Source: Qipengyuania marincola | Lineage (GTDB): Bacteria > Pseudomonadota > Alphaproteobacteria > Sphingomonadales > Sphingomonadaceae | NCBI RefSeq assembly: GCF_029688625.1 | Contig: NZ_JARULC010000001.1 | Location: 124,001-188,000, forward strand | Reading direction: 5' to 3' | Length of the DNA stretch: 64,000 nt | Shown here: positions 53,929-63,368 of the stretch, piece by piece | Position numbering within the stretch: the stretch's first letter is position 1 | How the letters are laid out: the number at the start of each line of letters is the position of its first letter | The notes under the pieces: generated by a model | The model's database searches: none | What the model was told of the DNA's origin: nothing | What the model saw: only the letters and a program-made list of their open reading frames with translations | Program-made: the position numbers and the translations under genes

Positions 53929-54432
53929 CTATTTCTTTCGGCCGAAATCGACCGTGACGACATTCGAGCCGTCATCCGCTCCCTTAACGTCTGCGCTTTC
54001 AGCCAGTTCCGACCCGTCGTTTTCCGGATGCTCGGTCGGGGCGGGCGCCATGTCGGCGACGGTCGCCTGGAATTGCAGGCCGAAATCGACCGCCGGGTCG
54101 ACGAATTGCGTGATCGCGGCAAAGGGTATGTCGAGCTCTGCCGGGACCTGGTTGAAGGACAGGCCGACAGAAAATCCGTCATCGCGGACGTTAAGATCCC
54201 AGAATTTGTTCTGGAGCACGATAGTCATCTCGTCCGGAAAGCGTTCGCGCAGGCTGGCCGGTATGCTCACTCCCGGCGCGTGGGTCTTGAACGTGATGTA
54301 GAAATGATGCGCGCCCGGCAGTTCGCTTCCGGTCTGTTCAATTTCGCCCAGCACCCGGCCGACTACGGCGCGCAGGGCTTCCTGCACGATGGAATCATAG
54401 GGGATCAGGCTGTCGGGCGTCTCTTCGCTCAT
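53929..54432 (-). CDS. sspB: ClpXP adaptor protein SspB
   Basis: This 167-residue protein matches the alphaproteobacterial SspB form: IPYDSIVQEALRAVVGRVL, HHFYITFKTHAPGVSIP, MTIVLQNKFWDLNV, FSVGLSFNQVPAELDIPFAAITQF, then a flexible acidic linker and the ClpX-binding tail VVTVDFGRKK. It delivers ssrA-tagged and selected substrates to ClpXP. It is divergent from hisB at 54547. Confidence 0.92.
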   Translation of the reverse strand: MSEETPDSLIPYDSIVQEALRAVVGRVLGEIEQTGSELPGAHHFYITFKTHAPGVSIPASLRERFPDEMTIVLQNKFWDLNVRDDGFSVGLSFNQVPAELDIPFAAITQFVDPAVDFGLQFQATVADMAPAPTEHPENDGSELAESADVKGADDGSNVVTVDFGRKK

Positions 54433-54546
54433 GCAGCACAAGGTGCGACCGCGCGCGGCTCGGGTCAAGCGGTTTAAGCGGGGCTTTACTACGTCATAAG
54501 GTGCAATTTCTTGCCTATCGTCCCGCGCCCCTCTAGCGCGAGCGCC

Positions 54547-55140
54547 ATGCGAACAGGCCGTATCGAGCGCAACACTGCGGAAACGAAAATTCTTGTCGAG
54601 GTGAAGCTCGACGGGACAGGTACCTACGATGTCGCCACGGGCATCGGTTTCCTCGACCACATGGTCGAGCAATTCGCGAAGCATTCGCTGATCGACGTGA
54701 CGATGAAGGTCGATGGCGATCTGCATGTCGACCAGCATCACACGACCGAAGACAGTGCTCTCGCGCTGGGGCAGGCCTTGGCGCAAGCTCTTGGCGACAA
54801 GGGTGGAATCGCGCGGTACGGCAGTGCCTATTCGCCGATGGACGAAACGCTGGCCCGCGTCGCGCTGGACATCTCGGGGCGCCCCTATCTCGTATGGCGG
54901 GCAGGGTTCAGCCAGGAAAAGCTGGGCGAATGGGACACCGAGCTGATCGAGCACTGGTTCCATTCGGTCGCCCAGACCTGCGGCCTGACGTTGCATGTCG
55001 AACTGATCTACGGCATCAACAACCACCATATCTGCGAGGCGATCTACAAGGGTTTCGCCCGCGCGATGCGCGCCGCAGTGGAGGTCGACCCGCGCAAGGG
55101 CGGCGCGATCCCGAGCACAAAGGGACAATTGGGTGGCTGA
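54547..55140 (+). CDS. hisB: Imidazoleglycerol-phosphate dehydratase
   Basis: This 197-residue single-domain HisB shows [53 protein letters not shown], and [18 protein letters not shown] near the end, where His and Glu bind manganese. It is the dehydratase of histidine biosynthesis. ATG 54547 is chosen; 36 upstream bases lack a better site. It overlaps hisH by eight bases, opening a tightly packed hisBHAFE run. Confidence 0.96.
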   Translation: MRTGRIERNTAETKILVEVKLDGTGTYDVATGIGFLDHMVEQFAKHSLIDVTMKVDGDLHVDQHHTTEDSALALGQALAQALGDKGGIARYGSAYSPMDETLARVALDISGRPYLVWRAGFSQEKLGEWDTELIEHWFHSVAQTCGLTLHVELIYGINNHHICEAIYKGFARAMRAAVEVDPRKGGAIPSTKGQLGG

Positions 55141-55759
55141 GGTTATAGCCCTCGTCGATTATGGCGCGGGCAATCTGCATTCGGTCGAAAACGCGCTCAG
55201 GAAGGTCGGGGCCAAGGTGAAGGTCACCGACGATCCCGATGTCATTCGCGCAGCGGACCGGATCGTCCTGCCCGGTGTCGGCTCGTTCAAGGCCTGCGCC
55301 GCGGGCTTGCGCGGCGTCGAAGGCGCGATCGAGGCGATGCACGAGCGGGTGTTCGTGGGCGGCGCACCATTCCTGGGTATTTGCGTCGGCATGCAATTGC
55401 TCGCAACGCGCGGGCTGGAGCATGGCACGACGCCGGGGCTCGACTGGATTGCGGGCGAGGTGCGCCTGATCACGCCGACCGACGAGAGCGTGAAAGTCCC
55501 GCACATGGGCTGGAACGACGTCGCGCTGACGCCGCATGCGAAATTTCACGAGGTCGTGGACGAGGGCGAGGCCTATTTCCTCCATTCCTTCCATTTCCAT
55601 GCCGAGAGCGGAAAAGACGTCCTCGCCATGACCGACCATGGCGGCGGGCTGGTCGCGGCGGTAGGACGCGACAACATCCTCGGCGTGCAGTTCCACCCGG
55701 AAAAAAGCCAGCACTATGGCTTGGCAACGCTGACTCGTTTCCTGGAGTGGAAGCCGTGA
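55133..55759 (+). CDS. hisH: Imidazole glycerol phosphate synthase, glutaminase subunit
   Basis: This 208-residue class I glutamine amidotransferase shows [20 protein letters not shown], the nucleophile Cys in [11 protein letters not shown], and the His and Glu near the end ([12 protein letters not shown]). It feeds ammonia to HisF. It begins with a GTG at 55133, inside the end of hisB, and ends inside the start of hisA (GTGA). Confidence 0.96.
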   Translation: MAEVIALVDYGAGNLHSVENALRKVGAKVKVTDDPDVIRAADRIVLPGVGSFKACAAGLRGVEGAIEAMHERVFVGGAPFLGICVGMQLLATRGLEHGTTPGLDWIAGEVRLITPTDESVKVPHMGWNDVALTPHAKFHEVVDEGEAYFLHSFHFHAESGKDVLAMTDHGGGLVAAVGRDNILGVQFHPEKSQHYGLATLTRFLEWKP

Positions 55760-56484
55760 TCGTATTCCCTGCTATCGATTTGAAGGGCGGCCAGGTGGTG
55801 CGCCTGGCCGAAGGCGATATGGATCGCGCCACTGTCTATGGCGACGATCCCGCTGCGCAGACCAAACTGTTTGCCGAGTCTGGCGCCGAGTATCTGCATG
55901 TGGTCGACCTTGACGGCTCTTTTGCCGGGTCGGCGCAGAATCGCGAAGCGGTGGAGAGAATCGTCGCGACCTTCCCCGGCATTGTCCAGCTGGGCGGGGG
56001 CATCCGCAAGCGCGCGGATGTCGAGGGCTGGTTCGAAGCGGGCGTGTCGCGGATCGTGATGGGCTCCGCGGCACTTAAGGACCCCGAATTCGTCAAGGGA
56101 ATGGCGCGCGAGCATCCCGGTGCGATCGTCGTTGCCGTGGATGCAAAGGACGGCATGGTCGCGACCGAGGGATGGGCGGAAGTCTCCGACGTCCCCGTGG
56201 TCGACCTCGCCCGCCGGTTCGAGGATGCCGGCGTCGCCGCGCTGCTCTTCACCGACATCGGGCGCGACGGGCTGCTCAAGGGGGTGAACATCGACGCGAC
56301 GGTGGAGCTTGCGCGACAGGTCGCTATTCCCGTCATCGCCAGTGGCGGTGTCGCGGGGATCGAAGATATTGCGGCCCTCAAGCCACATGCCGAGAATGGC
56401 ATCGAGGGCGTGATCACCGGACGGGCCCTCTACGATGGTCGGCTCGATCTTGCCGAGGCATTGGCACTGGCGAAGCCCTCGTGA
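55756..56484 (+). CDS. hisA: ProFAR isomerase
   Basis: This 242-residue TIM barrel shows [21 protein letters not shown] at the start (the catalytic Asp in AIDLKGG), [49 protein letters not shown] and the family close. It begins with GTG 55756 overlapping hisH by four bases. It isomerises ProFAR to PRFAR in histidine biosynthesis. Confidence 0.95.
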   Translation: MIVFPAIDLKGGQVVRLAEGDMDRATVYGDDPAAQTKLFAESGAEYLHVVDLDGSFAGSAQNREAVERIVATFPGIVQLGGGIRKRADVEGWFEAGVSRIVMGSAALKDPEFVKGMAREHPGAIVVAVDAKDGMVATEGWAEVSDVPVVDLARRFEDAGVAALLFTDIGRDGLLKGVNIDATVELARQVAIPVIASGGVAGIEDIAALKPHAENGIEGVITGRALYDGRLDLAEALALAKPS

Positions 56485-57254
56485 CCGTCCGGATCCGCGT
56501 CATCCCCTGTCTCGACGTCGCCGATGGGCGCGTGGTGAAGGGCGTGAATTTCGTTGACCTCAAGGACGCTGGCGATCCGGTCGAGCAGGCCCAGGCCTAC
56601 GATCGCGCCGGGGCCGACGAGCTGTGCTTCCTCGACATTTCCGCCAGCCACGAAGGGCGGGGGACGCTGCTCGACATGGTGCGGCGGACAGCGGCGGTGT
56701 GCTTCATGCCGCTGACCGTCGGCGGCGGCGTGCGCAGCGTCGAGGATGCGCGGGCGCTTTTGCTCGCAGGGGCGGACAAGGTGGCGATCAACTCGGCCGC
56801 CGTCTCGCGGCCCGAGCTGGTGCGCGAGATTGCCGAGAAGTTCGGCAGCCAGTGCGTCGTCGCCAGTGTCGATGCACGAGCGCGGACCGAAGGCGAGGGC
56901 TTTCGCGGCTGGGAGATCTACACCCACGGGGGCCGCAAGCCGACCGGGATCGACGCCATCGAACATGCCGAGCGACTGGCCGAACTCGGCGCGGGCGAAT
57001 TGCTCGTCACCTCGATGGACGGCGACGGCACAAAGGCGGGTTACGATCTAGAACTCACGCGCGCGATTGCCGACAGCGTCTCCGTGCCGGTCATCGCCAG
57101 CGGCGGCGTCGGTACGCTGGACCATCTGGTCGAGGGCGTGACCAAGGGCCATGCCAGTGCGGTGCTCGCTGCCTCTATCTTCCACTTTGGCGAGCATACC
57201 GTGGCCGAGGCGCATGCCGCCTTGCGTGCCGCAGGCTTGCCCGCGCGCGGTTGA
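56481..57254 (+). CDS. hisF: Imidazole glycerol phosphate synthase, cyclase subunit
   Basis: This 257-residue TIM barrel pairs with HisH. It shows [21 protein letters not shown] at the start with catalytic Asp (CLDVADGR), [28 protein letters not shown], and [19 protein letters not shown] with the second catalytic Asp. GTG 56481 overlaps the hisA stop by four bases. Together with HisH it turns PRFAR into IGP and AICAR. Confidence 0.96.
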   Translation: MTVRIRVIPCLDVADGRVVKGVNFVDLKDAGDPVEQAQAYDRAGADELCFLDISASHEGRGTLLDMVRRTAAVCFMPLTVGGGVRSVEDARALLLAGADKVAINSAAVSRPELVREIAEKFGSQCVVASVDARARTEGEGFRGWEIYTHGGRKPTGIDAIEHAERLAELGAGELLVTSMDGDGTKAGYDLELTRAIADSVSVPVIASGGVGTLDHLVEGVTKGHASAVLAASIFHFGEHTVAEAHAALRAAGLPARG

Positions 57255-57273
57255 ACGCACACAAGGTTTTTTC

Positions 57274-57588
57274 ATGGAAACGCTGATCCGCCTCGAGACA
57301 ATCATTGCGCAGCGCCGCGATGCCGACCCCGCGACCAGCTATGTCGCACAGCTCAACCATCGCGGCCTGCCCGTCATGGCGCGCAAGCTCGGCGAGGAAG
57401 CAGTCGAAGCCTGCGTTGCAGCTCTCTCCGGCTCGCGGGAAGAACTGGTGGGCGAGGCGGCGGATGTGCTGTTCCACCTGCTGGTGCTGCTCGGCGCGAA
57501 GGATATCGAATTGCGCGATGTGCTGGCGGAACTCGACCGGCGCGAGGGGGTGAGCGGGATCGACGAGAAAAATTCGAGGAGCGAATAG
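57274..57588 (+). CDS. hisE: Phosphoribosyl-ATP pyrophosphatase
   Basis: This 104-residue all-alpha MazG-type domain shows IRLETIIAQRRDADPATSYVAQL, ARKLGEEAVEACVAAL (metal-binding Glu), and EAADVLFHLLVLLGAKDIEL with Asp. It removes pyrophosphate from PR-ATP, the second step of histidine synthesis. It lies 20 bases after hisF and directly abuts the HIT gene. Confidence 0.95.
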   Translation: METLIRLETIIAQRRDADPATSYVAQLNHRGLPVMARKLGEEAVEACVAALSGSREELVGEAADVLFHLLVLLGAKDIELRDVLAELDRREGVSGIDEKNSRSE

Positions 57589-57969
57589 ATGCCGATCGAC
57601 CCGACAAAACCCTATGACGACGACAACATCTTCGCGAAAATCCTGCGCGGGGAGATCCCCTCGACCAAGGTCTACGAGGACGAGTGGGCCTTCGCCTTCG
57701 AGGATATCAACCCGCAGGCCGAGGTGCACACGCTGGTCGTGCCCAAGGGTCGCTACGTCAGCTGGGACGATTTCAGCGCGCAGGCGTCGGCCGAGGAGAT
57801 CGCCGGTTTCGTGCGCGCCGTCGGCAAGGTCGCGCGTGACAAGGGCTTGGTCGAACCCGGCTATCGCATGATGGCCAATGTGGGCGCGCATGGCGGGCAG
57901 GAAGTGCCGCATCTGCATGTCCATATCTTCGGCGGGCAGCCGCTCGGTCCGATGATCGCGCGGCGTTGA
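57589..57969 (+). CDS. HIT-family (histidine triad) nucleotide hydrolase
   Basis: This 126-residue protein shows IFAKILRGEIPSTKVYEDEWAFAFEDINPQAEVH and the closing triad VPHLHVHIFGG, where three histidines form the HxHxH active site for nucleoside phosphoramidates. Its start directly abuts the hisE stop, so it belongs to the his transcript. The cellular substrate is not fixed. Confidence 0.92.
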   Translation: MPIDPTKPYDDDNIFAKILRGEIPSTKVYEDEWAFAFEDINPQAEVHTLVVPKGRYVSWDDFSAQASAEEIAGFVRAVGKVARDKGLVEPGYRMMANVGAHGGQEVPHLHVHIFGGQPLGPMIARR

Positions 57970-58038
57970 TCGCGCTCACGAGTCGCTTCGTCGTTTCGCA
58001 TTGCGCCCGGACTCGATGCTAAGCTAAACGCCGCGCCG

Positions 58039-58494
58039 ATGGATGCGAGGCCCAATTTCCCGGATGGCGTGATCGACGGCAGCCGCCACCTCTATGGGGT
58101 GCGCGTCTATTACGAGGACACCGACCTGTCGGGCATCACCTACCACGCGAATTACCTGCGCTGGTTCGAACGCGCGCGCAGCGATCTGCTGCGCCGGCTC
58201 GAGATCGACCAGCGCTCCGCGATCGAGCAGGGTATCGGCGCCTATGCCGTGTCGGAATTCTCGATCAAATATCTGCAGCCGGCGAAGCTCGATGACGACC
58301 TCGTCATCGTGACTACCTGCACCCAGATGCGCGCTGCATCGTGTCGCATGCACCAGCGTGCGTTTCGCGAAGACGATTTGCTGGCCGAGGCACATTTGCG
58401 CGTCGGCTTCGTTTCACCCGAGGGCCGGCCGGTGCGCCAGCCCGAAGAATGGCGCGCGGCCTTCGCGCGTTTCGGTATTCACGAGGACCAATGA
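58039..58494 (+). CDS. ybgC: Tol-Pal-associated acyl-CoA thioesterase
   Basis: This 151-residue hot-dog-fold protein shows the YbgC signature YYEDTDLSGITYHANYLRWFERARSDLL with the catalytic Asp, then IKYLQPAKLDDDLVIVTTC and VGFVSPEGRPVRQPEEW. It opens the ybgC-tol-pal cluster, and its stop overlaps tolQ by four bases. YbgC hydrolyses short acyl-CoAs; the link to envelope constriction is by context only. Confidence 0.93.
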   Translation: MDARPNFPDGVIDGSRHLYGVRVYYEDTDLSGITYHANYLRWFERARSDLLRRLEIDQRSAIEQGIGAYAVSEFSIKYLQPAKLDDDLVIVTTCTQMRAASCRMHQRAFREDDLLAEAHLRVGFVSPEGRPVRQPEEWRAAFARFGIHEDQ

Positions 58495-59189
58495 CGACAC
58501 TTTCGTTGCTTGTCGCCGCCGCCCCGACGCGGCTCGATCCGATCCAGCTCTTTCTAGACGCGGATATCGTCGTCCAGCTCGTGATGCTGGGATTGCTGCT
58601 GGCCAGCGTCTGGGTGTGGATGATCATCGTCAGCTTCAGCCTGCGGATGGGCCGGTTGCGCAAGCGGACCATCGCGTATGAAAGCGAATTTTGGCAGGCG
58701 GACAATTTCGACCGCTTCACTTCGGAGCGGGGCAACAAGGATATCCCCGCCGCACGCGTGGCGCAGGCCGCCGTCGGCGAATGGCGTCGCTCCACCAAGG
58801 GCGAGGTTCGCGACAAGGAAGCACTGCGCGGGCGCATCGCCGTGGCCATGGACAGCCAGATCGCGCTGGAGGCCGACGATATCGCCGAGCGCCTGAACTT
58901 CCTCGCCACCGTCGGATCGGTTGCGCCCTTCGTGGGTCTTTTCGGCACCGTCTGGGGGATCATGAACAGTTTCTTCCAGATCGGCGCGCAGGAAAGCAGC
59001 TCGCTCGCCGTGGTGGCGCCGGGTATCTCCGAGGCGCTGTTCGCCACTGCCATCGGCCTGTTCGCGGCGATCCCGGCGGTGATCGCCTACAACCGCTTCA
59101 GCCATCGTGTGGATCGCTACGAAGCGCGTCTGCAACGCTTTGCGGACAAGCTGTCGGCTACCTTCAGCCGCCAGCTGGAGCAGCGGTAG
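58491..59189 (+). CDS. tolQ: Tol-Pal system protein TolQ
   Basis: This 232-residue MotA/TolQ/ExbB-type channel protein has one N-terminal helix ([21 protein letters not shown]), a large cytosolic loop, and two later helices ([23 protein letters not shown] and [22 protein letters not shown], quoted in part). It forms a proton channel with TolR that powers Pal-dependent pulling of the outer membrane at division. It overlaps ybgC by four bases and abuts tolR. Confidence 0.95.
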   Translation: MTTLSLLVAAAPTRLDPIQLFLDADIVVQLVMLGLLLASVWVWMIIVSFSLRMGRLRKRTIAYESEFWQADNFDRFTSERGNKDIPAARVAQAAVGEWRRSTKGEVRDKEALRGRIAVAMDSQIALEADDIAERLNFLATVGSVAPFVGLFGTVWGIMNSFFQIGAQESSSLAVVAPGISEALFATAIGLFAAIPAVIAYNRFSHRVDRYEARLQRFADKLSATFSRQLEQR

Positions 59190-59672
<483 letters not shown>

Positions 59673-59675
59673 CTC

Positions 59676-60491
59676 GTGAGCATGGGAGAGAGCGCCTTTC
59701 GCAGCGAAGAACGAACCGGGCTACTGGTTGCGCTCATCCTGCACTTGGCGCTGCTGGCCGCCCTGTTCGTTCAGGGCCTGCTGCCGGCCCCGACTTTCGA
59801 ACCGGTCGAGCGGATGACGGTCAGCCTGGCCGAAGACGTCGGACTCGAGGCGACTGCACCCGATCCGGTCCCGGAAAGCCGTGCGGCGACTGCGCCCACC
59901 CTATCCGACAGTCCAGCACCGCCGGAGGTCGCGCCCGTCGCGCCACCGGTCCCGCGTCAAGTCACGCCGCCGGTCCCGCGTGTACAATCGCCGGTCCCGG
60001 CGCCCCGCACTCAACCCCGCGAGGCCCCGCGCCGCGAGCAGCAGCGCACGCAAACGCAGCCGCGCAGCAGCGAGCGTAGCGGCGGCTCGCGCCTTGGGGA
60101 CAACTTCCTCGATGGGGCTGGCAGCAGCACCACGACCAGTGAAACCCGCGTCCCCGCCTCTCAGATCGGTGCGAGCGCGAAGGCCTCGCTGGTGCAGGCC
60201 ATTGCCCGGCGGATCAAGCCGCGCTGGGAACCGCCCAGCGGGCCCGAAGTGGAGAAGATAACCACGTTCCTGCGCTTTCGCCTAAATCCCGATGGAAGCC
60301 TCGCCGGACGCCCGGAAATGGTGCGGCAGACGGGTGTAAACGACACTAACCGGGCGCAGGCAAGTCGTCATGCCGAACAGGCCATACGCGCCGTGCAGCT
60401 TGCCGCGCCGTTCGACGATCTTCCCGAGCAGTATTACGAAGCGTGGAAACTTGTCGGACCGTTTGGATTCGATTGGAGATTGTCCCAGTGA
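59676..60491 (+). CDS. tolA: TolA-like envelope protein (TonB-superfamily C-terminus)
   Basis: This 271-residue protein occupies the tolA position. One N-terminal membrane helix (GLLVALILHLALLAALFVQGLLP) is followed by a long proline-rich spacer (about residues 65-130) rather than the helical Ala-Lys-rich domain of enteric TolA. A C-terminal TonB/TolA-like domain follows (KASLVQAIARRIKPRWEPPSG and TTFLRFRLNPDGSLAGRPEMV). It should bridge TolQR to Pal or TolB. GTG 59676 and ATG 59682 are both possible starts. Its end overlaps tolB by four bases. Confidence 0.87.
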   Translation: MSMGESAFRSEERTGLLVALILHLALLAALFVQGLLPAPTFEPVERMTVSLAEDVGLEATAPDPVPESRAATAPTLSDSPAPPEVAPVAPPVPRQVTPPVPRVQSPVPAPRTQPREAPRREQQRTQTQPRSSERSGGSRLGDNFLDGAGSSTTTSETRVPASQIGASAKASLVQAIARRIKPRWEPPSGPEVEKITTFLRFRLNPDGSLAGRPEMVRQTGVNDTNRAQASRHAEQAIRAVQLAAPFDDLPEQYYEAWKLVGPFGFDWRLSQ

Positions 60492-61870
60492 AATATTTGA
60501 TCCTTGCAACAGTCGGCCTTCTTGCTTCGCCATTGCTGGCGCAGAACCAGGATCTCGGCCAGCCGATGCCCGAGGGCGGCGAAGTCGAAACGATCGAGGA
60601 AGGCGAGGGACTGACCGGATCGGTCAGCTTCGAAGGCAATCTCGATGACCTCGGTATTGCGATCCCCGGCTTTGCGACCGACGCCGATGTCGCAACGCCG
60701 GCCAACCAGAACGGTACGGCGGCGCTTGGCAAGGAGCTGGCACGCGTCATCACCGCCGACCTGCGCAACAATGGGCTGTTCAAGCCCACCGGTCCCGATG
60801 CGCTGCCGCAACCCGCTTTTGCCGAAATCAATTCGCCGAACTGGCCCACCTGGTCGAACCGCGGTGCCGAGATGCTGGTCCATGGCTATGTCCGAGCGCG
60901 CAGCGACAACCGACTGACGGTCGGTTGCTATCTCTACGACATGGCGCTGCAGCAACAACTGGTGCGCGAAGGGTGGATCGTGGCACCGGCCGACTGGCGG
61001 CGCGCGGCGCACAAATGCGCCGACCTCGTCTATTCGCGTCTGACCGGTGAAAGCCCGTTCTTCGACAGCCGGATCGCCTATATTGCCGAAACCGGCCCCA
61101 AGGATAACCGCACCAAGCGGCTCGCGATCATGGACAGCGACGGGGCGAACCACCGCTTTATTACCACAGGCCGCTCGACCGCTCTGACGCCGCGCTATTC
61201 GCCGGACTACAAGAAGCTGTCCTATCTCAGCTATGTCGACGGCAATCCGCGCATCTATGTCTACGATATCGGCACCGGGCGGCAGACCCTGGTGACCGAG
61301 AGCACCAATCCGACCTTCGCCCCGCGGTGGAGCCCGGACGGCCGCTGGATCCTCTATTCGATGGCGGTCAATGGCAATACCGACATCTATCGCGTCTCTT
61401 CGAGCGGTGGCACGCCCACCCGGCTAACCGACGCGCCGGGGATCGATATCGGCGGATCCTACTCGCCCGACGGCAGCCGCATCGTCTTCGAAAGCGATCG
61501 GTCTGGCAGCCAGCAGTGCTATGTCATGAACTCCGACGGCTCGAACCAGCGCCGGATCAGCTTTGCGGGCGGACGCTGCGCCACGCCTGAATGGAGCCCG
61601 CGCGGAGACCAGATTGCTTTCACCAACGCCAGCAGCTTCAATATCGCTGTCATGACGCCCTCGGGTGGTGGCGTGCGAACCCTTACACGCGGATGGCAGG
61701 ACGAGGCGCCGACCTGGGCGCCCAACGGCCGCATAATTCAGTTTTTTCGCACCGAGCGGAACAGCGGCAAGGCAACGCTGTGGCAAGTTGATCTGACCGG
61801 CGAGAACGAGCGTCGCCTGCCCACGCCGGTAGACGGTTCGGACCCGTCGTGGGGACCGATCCTGCCGTGA
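60488..61870 (+). CDS. tolB: Tol-Pal system protein TolB
   Basis: This 460-residue periplasmic protein has a signal peptide (KYLILATVGLLASPLLAQ), an N-terminal mixed domain (ITADLRNNGLFKPTG) and a six-bladed beta propeller with recurring WD-like words (TPRYSPDYKKLSYLSY, APRWSPDGRWILYSM, GSYSPDGSRIVFESDR, TPEWSPRGDQIAFTN, APTWAPNGRIIQFF). It starts at GTG 60488 inside the tolA end. Confidence 0.96.
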   Translation: MKYLILATVGLLASPLLAQNQDLGQPMPEGGEVETIEEGEGLTGSVSFEGNLDDLGIAIPGFATDADVATPANQNGTAALGKELARVITADLRNNGLFKPTGPDALPQPAFAEINSPNWPTWSNRGAEMLVHGYVRARSDNRLTVGCYLYDMALQQQLVREGWIVAPADWRRAAHKCADLVYSRLTGESPFFDSRIAYIAETGPKDNRTKRLAIMDSDGANHRFITTGRSTALTPRYSPDYKKLSYLSYVDGNPRIYVYDIGTGRQTLVTESTNPTFAPRWSPDGRWILYSMAVNGNTDIYRVSSSGGTPTRLTDAPGIDIGGSYSPDGSRIVFESDRSGSQQCYVMNSDGSNQRRISFAGGRCATPEWSPRGDQIAFTNASSFNIAVMTPSGGGVRTLTRGWQDEAPTWAPNGRIIQFFRTERNSGKATLWQVDLTGENERRLPTPVDGSDPSWGPILP

Positions 61871-61946
61871 GTGCATTGAAGCATTGATAGGACGAAATCG
61901 GGGGGCATTCCGACTTCACCCAGCTGTTTGAAAAGGGGACAGCACC

Positions 61947-62459
61947 ATGAATACACGTGTTGCAACAGGACTTATACTCGCTTCGACGATCGCTCTGGCC
62001 GCCTGCCAGAAAAAGGCACCGGAAGAGCTTCCTCCGCCGCCGACGCAGACCGCAACGCCTACGCCGACGACTGCGCCCGCTGGTCCCACGGTCGGCACCC
62101 AGCAGCACTTCGTCGATGCGGTGGGCGTCGCCAATACGGTCGTCTATTTCGATACCGACCGATACAACATCGATGCCGAGGATTCGGCCAAGCTGCAGAC
62201 GCAGGGCCAGTATTTCAGTCAGTATCCGCAGCTGAACTTCACGATCGAAGGTCATGCCGACGAGCGCGGGACGCGTGAGTACAACCTCGCACTGGGCGAG
62301 CGCCGCGCCAATGCGGCGAAGAACTACCTCGTCTCGATCGGCGTTCCGGCCAATCGCATCCGCACAGTCAGCTATGGCAAGGAACGTCCGGTTGCTCTCG
62401 GATCGAACGAAGCCGCCTGGGCGCAGAATCGCCGCGCCGCGACTATCGTCATCAATTGA
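61947..62459 (+). CDS. pal: Peptidoglycan-associated lipoprotein Pal
   Basis: This 170-residue protein has a lipoprotein leader (lipobox LAAC, Cys20), a Pro/Thr-rich linker, and an OmpA-like peptidoglycan-binding domain with VVYFDTDRYNIDAED, FTIEGHADERGTREYNLALGERR and NRIRTVSYGKERPV. It anchors the outer membrane to the wall. A strong terminator closes the cluster. The 76-base gap after tolB holds no visible gene. Confidence 0.97.
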   Translation: MNTRVATGLILASTIALAACQKKAPEELPPPPTQTATPTPTTAPAGPTVGTQQHFVDAVGVANTVVYFDTDRYNIDAEDSAKLQTQGQYFSQYPQLNFTIEGHADERGTREYNLALGERRANAAKNYLVSIGVPANRIRTVSYGKERPVALGSNEAAWAQNRRAATIVIN

Positions 62460-62475
62460 TTGGATCGTAATGCCG

Positions 62476-62505
62476 AAGGGCCCCCGCCGCACGCGGGGGC
62501 CTTTC
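62476..62505 (+). terminator. Rho-independent terminator of the tol-pal cluster
   Basis: The stem AAGGGCCCCCGC / GCGGGGGCCTT (arms about 62476-62487 and 62493-62503) is followed by a short T-run. It begins 17 bases after the pal stop. Confidence 0.85.
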
Positions 62506-62528
62506 AGCCTCCTGCGCGTCCAGACCCG

Positions 62529-62678
62529 CTATTGCCCGATCTGAAATGCAGCGAACGGAGTATCGCCAGCAGCGCTGCGGGTTTTTTCGATGTCAGGTGA
62601 GCCCAGCGTCATCGCAAGCGCCAACAATGCCATCAGGCAGGTGCTGATGTGGGCGGACAGGGACAACTGCTTGCTCAT
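62529..62678 (-). CDS. Tiny exported protein of unknown function, downstream of pal
   Basis: This 49-residue protein begins at ATG 62678 and ends with TAG at 62529-62531. It has a short polar start (MSKQLSLSAHIS), a hydrophobic core (TCLMALLALAMTLGSP) and a small polar tail (DIEKTRSAAGDTPFAAFQIGQ). GAGAGAG lies just upstream as a ribosome site. The signal-peptide-like layout and codon pattern suggest a real gene, but nothing else is known. It converges on the pal terminator. Confidence 0.5.
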   Translation of the reverse strand: MSKQLSLSAHISTCLMALLALAMTLGSPDIEKTRSAAGDTPFAAFQIGQ

Positions 62679-62834
62679 GCTCTCTCGCTTTCCCCGGTGC
62701 CTTTGCCAATTCGGGATTAATAAATCTTCTGCGATGCAACATTTCGATTTGAGACCGGTTCCCCGAGCTTGCGCCTGACGCCAGCCCGCCTAGATTGACG
62801 ACCATGCCAGCCCGACAAACGACTTGCCCGCTCC

Positions 62835-63368
62835 ATGCCCAAGGCTAGGCGCTCCAACGACTGGGGTTTTCCCCGCTGGCGCGGATACGGGTCCTCGCGC
62901 GAGGCGACGAACGTGCGGATCTGCGACCGTCACGGATGCGACGAGCCTGGCGACTGCCCGGCTCCCAAGGCGCCCAATAGCCGTGACCGCTGGTACTTTT
63001 GTCAAAAGCATGCCGCCGAATACAATTCGAAATGGGATTATTTCGAAGGGCTCGACAAGGCGGAAAAGGAAGCGCGCGCCAAGGCAGAGCGGAGCGAAAA
63101 CGCGGGCTATGCCGAGGCCCAGCATTACGGCTGGAACAGCAGCGGCGATGGATCGCGCAGCGCCGACGAGATGCGGGCGCTCGATATTCTCGAACTCGAG
63201 GCAGATGCCGACTTTACGATGGTCAAGAAGGCGTGGCGCGAGAAAGCGAAGACCGTGCATCCCGACGTCAAGCCGGGAGACGCCGACGCCGCGGCCGAAT
63301 TCCAGAAGCTGCAACTGGCGTATGAAGTGCTGAAAGCCGCAGAAGATCGGCGGGAGTGGAAGGGCTAG
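62835..63368 (+). CDS. J-domain (DnaJ-like) protein with N-terminal cysteine pairs
   Basis: This 177-residue protein has an N-terminal basic region with Cys30, Cys35, Cys41 and Cys56 in the spacing of a possible zinc site (ICDRHGCDEPGDC and YFCQKHA). A linker leads to a C-terminal J domain with HPD at residues 142-144 (KTVHPDVKPGDADA). It may recruit DnaK to particular substrates. Its stop TAG and the stop of the convergent ATP-grasp gene share the same CTAG. Confidence 0.88.
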   Translation: MPKARRSNDWGFPRWRGYGSSREATNVRICDRHGCDEPGDCPAPKAPNSRDRWYFCQKHAAEYNSKWDYFEGLDKAEKEARAKAERSENAGYAEAQHYGWNSSGDGSRSADEMRALDILELEADADFTMVKKAWREKAKTVHPDVKPGDADAAAEFQKLQLAYEVLKAAEDRREWKG

